From the NCBI GenBank assembly GCA_027858145.1, contig JAQIDF010000232.1, positions 1 through 8,565 of the forward strand: a stretch of 8,565 nucleotides of DNA. Direction: 5' to 3'. This DNA comes from Prolixibacteraceae bacterium (GTDB lineage Bacteria > Bacteroidota > Bacteroidia > Bacteroidales > Prolixibacteraceae). The position numbers were made by a program, and so were the translations under genes. The notes beneath the pieces are model-generated. The model searched no databases. It was given only the letters and a program-made list of their open reading frames with translations, and was not told where the DNA came from. Below, piece after piece: positions 6,788-8,565 of the stretch; position 1 is the stretch's first letter; the number at the start of each line of letters is the position of its first letter.

Positions 6788-7987
6788 TCATTTACATGCT
6801 TTCGTTAAACTTGTTCGATAGCGTTTATACCGTTTACGTGCCCAGCGTACAATACGAATTCGCAGTAATCGGAAAACTTTCGAAAGTTCATAACCTCTGA
6901 ATTTGCCATAGTAATTGATCCATCCCCGAATTATTGGATTCAGGCGTTGGGCAATCCCTACTACACTTTTGAAAGTCATCCTCTCAATTTTAAGTTCTCC
7001 AAGTTCGTCTGCTAATCGTTTACGTGAACTAATGCTAATGGCACAATCATACCCAAGAAATAAGTTTCCTGTTTTCTTGGATTTTGTGGTTCGTGGTTGA
7101 AACGAAAAACTAAGAAAGTCGAACTTGACTTCTTTATGTTTCCCTTGTCTGCGAAAATCTCTGCAATAAACAATCTTTGTCTTTGCAGGGTGCAATTCCA
7201 GACCACATACACCCATCCTTTCATGAACCAATTTCAGAATTCGTTCTGCGTGTTGTTTGCTTTTGCAGTGAAGAATTGCATCGTCGGCATATCTTGCAAA
7301 ACTCACTGTTGAGTCGGTTAACTCTAACCATTTATCGAAGGCATAATGTAGAAACAAGTTTGCAAGTAATGGACTAATTACCCCTCCTTGTGGTGTTCCT
7401 TTTCCTTCTTTGATGATTAGATTCCCCGACTTTGTAAGCACTGGGGTTTCAAGCCATCGTTTTACGTAAAGTCGCACCCAGTTTTCGGGTATATGCTTCT
7501 CTACGGCAAGCATCAGTTTGTTGTGATCAATGTTATCATCCGCCAGCTGGCGGATAATGTCCAGGTCAATAACCCAGTCATACTTCCAACAGTTTAACCG
7601 GACAGATTCTAATGCCTGATGGGCACTCTTATTCGGTCGATAACCATACGAATTTGGACTGAATATTTTCTCTAAACGTGGTTCTATGTAATCTTTGATC
7701 ACCATTTGCCCAACCCTGTCGCTGATTGTTGGGATGCCAAGTTTACGGATACCTCCGTCTTTCTTGGATATCTCAACTTCTTTGACTGGTGGTGGAAAAT
7801 AACTTCCTGATGCCATACGATTCCAAAGTTTGTACAAGTGTTTCGAACGATTGGCATCATATTCGACCATGTCGATCTCATCAACTCCTGCACTACCATT
7901 GTTGGCTTTCACCTTCTTATAAGCCTCCCAAACCATTGAGCGGCTTATCGGTATTGATTTTGTCTCATTCCATAAATTCATCCTCAA
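6788..7987 (-). CDS. ltrA: Group II intron reverse transcriptase/maturase
   Basis: The 399-residue protein contains the RT fingers/palm blocks in order: GSAGVDEI (31-38), RKLGIPTISDRVGQ (81-94), SYGYRPNKSAHQAL (113-126), motif A with VIDLDI (catalytic Asp143), GTPQGGVISPLLANLFL (197-213) and the YADD box (233-236). A maturase (domain X) region follows at about 325-370 with RLNPIIRGWINYYGKF. A short basic tail replaces the DNA endonuclease domain, so it is an endonuclease-minus type. The family binds its own intron RNA, helps splicing and copies the intron at a DNA target. Oddly, after Asp143-Ile the usual KGFF residues are replaced by I-R-Q-L-A-D (145-150), encoded exactly by an 18-bp palindrome. 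The aromatic residue that shapes the nucleotide pocket is therefore lost and activity is doubtful. An alternative start is Met3 (MNLWNETK). Confidence 0.9.
   Translation of the reverse strand: MRMNLWNETKSIPISRSMVWEAYKKVKANNGSAGVDEIDMVEYDANRSKHLYKLWNRMASGSYFPPPVKEVEISKKDGGIRKLGIPTISDRVGQMVIKDYIEPRLEKIFSPNSYGYRPNKSAHQALESVRLNCWKYDWVIDLDIIRQLADDNIDHNKLMLAVEKHIPENWVRLYVKRWLETPVLTKSGNLIIKEGKGTPQGGVISPLLANLFLHYAFDKWLELTDSTVSFARYADDAILHCKSKQHAERILKLVHERMGVCGLELHPAKTKIVYCRDFRRQGKHKEVKFDFLSFSFQPRTTKSKKTGNLFLGYDCAISISSRKRLADELGELKIERMTFKSVVGIAQRLNPIIRGWINYYGKFRGYELSKVFRLLRIRIVRWARKRYKRYRTSLTKACK
7538..7555. repeat. 18-bp perfect palindrome inside RT motif A
   Basis: ATCCGCCAGCTGGCGGAT is its own reverse complement over all 18 bases and covers RT codons 145-150 exactly. 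Its G+C content is far above that of its surroundings. In typical group II RTs this place encodes KGFF (12 nt), so the palindrome seems to have replaced that sequence with a net gain of 6 nt, keeping the frame. Confidence 0.85.
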
Positions 7988-8565
7988 ATTATTTTGAGTT
8001 GTTAAATGTTATGATACGGTATAACCTGATCCCTTCGCTCCCCTTCCATTACAGTTGGATCATCACTACTACGAATCAGTCCGCCCCTAAATAACACATC
8101 GGTATTCTGCCTCTAGGTTGATCCTATTGTGCATTTCCCTTTACATTGATATTCAGGTTCCCGAGTTCCGTAACTAAGCCCAAATAAAGTTCTTGCCGCC
8201 TAAATAATCCCGATGGACATCGGGACCGTGCGGACAAAAGAACAGGTGTCCTCCGCACTTATCACTGCATACTTACCTCTACAGCTTTTGACAGAATGTG
8301 GCACTTTCTCTGCCTGTCCCTCTGCAAGCGGGAACACTTCACTGGCGGTTTACTTTCGTTCAACTCCTTTATTCATACCTAATCATACTCGTGGCATGAC
8401 CTTTCCTAAACGCTCAGCACCATGGCTCTTTACCACAGCACCTTTAGGCGGTTTGAAGCCCCCTCCTGAATAGACGACTCCGGTGGGTCAACCCTATAAG
8501 TGGTTTCCACCATCTCAATTACAGCATGCAATGGTTTTATTGCCGACCATTGCTTCTCGGCACAC
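7988..8565 (-). ncRNA. Group II intron 5' RNA (domains I-III and start of IV)
   Basis: No gene is credible in this 578-bp stretch; it matches the ribozyme part of the intron. Visible elements, read on the minus strand, are the 5' end GTGTGCCGA, a perfect hairpin GCAATGG/CCATTGC (8553-8525 region), a 7-bp hairpin GTGCGGA/TCCGCAC (8258-8228), and TGATTCGTAGTAGTGATG (8078-8061), which resembles the conserved segment often found upstream of bacterial intron ORFs. Exon-binding sites could not be assigned because the 5' exon lies outside the window. Confidence 0.75.
8208..8225. repeat. 18-nt palindromic element in intron domain I-III region
   Basis: TCCCGATG and CATCGGGA are perfect inverted arms around a 2-nt centre. 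Total length (18 nt) and compact form match the palindrome at 7538-7555, though the sequences differ. It abuts the GTGCGGA hairpin at 8228. It may be a native intron stem tip or an inserted small palindromic repeat. Confidence 0.6.

Larger units (their letters stand above)
6579..8565 (-). mobile_element. Group II intron with RT/maturase ORF, probably decayed
   Basis: The element starts GTGTGCC at the window edge, fitting the group II 5' consensus GUGYG, and ends CTACTCGAC at 6579, fitting the usual 3' end. It contains a structured non-coding 5' part, a reverse transcriptase/maturase ORF in the domain IV position, and domains V and VI. Its length of about 1990 nt is normal for an ORF-bearing bacterial group II intron. 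The left boundary may extend a little beyond the window. The 3' exon begins AAGTAACCGTTG, shortly before the HNH gene, so the intron separates that gene from whatever lies upstream. Two defects, in RT motif A and in the domain V triad, suggest it no longer moves and perhaps no longer splices. Confidence 0.85.

Noticed and set aside
6788..7987. Retron or abortive-infection (Abi/DRT) reverse transcriptase
   Set aside because: A maturase domain X, a GTPQGG/YADD layout typical of group II RTs, and domains V/VI with CTACTCGAC downstream identify a group II intron.
8213..8473. Plus-strand open frame of 86 residues in the intron 5' half
   Set aside because: The region is structured intron RNA on the other strand, and hairpin arms fall across the frame.

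Overview
The window looks like an accessory, mobile-gene region from a member of the Bacteroidota. The evidence is low G+C, near absence of Shine-Dalgarno sequences, a FISUMP-domain lipoprotein with a CKKDD surface-export-type start, and a TAnnTTTG-like promoter. No ribosomal or housekeeping gene is present, so the species cannot be named. Every supported gene lies on the minus strand, so the transcription order runs from high to low coordinates.

Layout in transcription order. (1) 8565-6579: a nearly complete group II intron of about 2 kb. It starts GTGTG at the window edge, has a structured non-coding 5' half, a reverse transcriptase/maturase ORF (7987-6788), and domains V and VI ending CTACTCGAC. 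It looks damaged in two places: an 18-bp perfect palindrome replaces the core of RT motif A, and the domain V catalytic triad reads GGC instead of AGC. (2) 6540-5746: an HNH/zinc-ribbon nuclease-like protein starting 38 nt after the intron. (3) 5745-5280: a gene-free stretch with a hairpin just after the HNH stop, an orphan 5' end of a second, related group II intron (5618-5510), and three 21-bp-spaced repeats over a putative promoter. (4) 5279-1833: a two-gene operon matching IetAS, an AAA ATPase followed after 2 nt by a subtilisin-family serine protease. The protease gene is split by a +1 frameshift that separates the catalytic Asp/His from the catalytic Ser. (5) 1832-1463: gene-free, with a long imperfect inverted repeat of attC-like geometry. 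(6) 1462-89: a lipoprotein with two tandem FISUMP domains.

How they may work together. IetA/IetS was described as a toxin-antitoxin/plasmid-stability pair (protease toxin, ATPase antitoxin) and later as an anti-phage system. Here the ATPase carries a C-terminal helix-turn-helix-like tail and sits downstream of a repeat array, which suggests autoregulation. The neighbouring HNH protein and intron remnants fit a defence or mobile-gene cluster. The most unusual observations are the frameshifted IetS, the 21-bp operator-like array, the palindrome inside the RT active-site motif, and the covarying intron 5'-end fragment.
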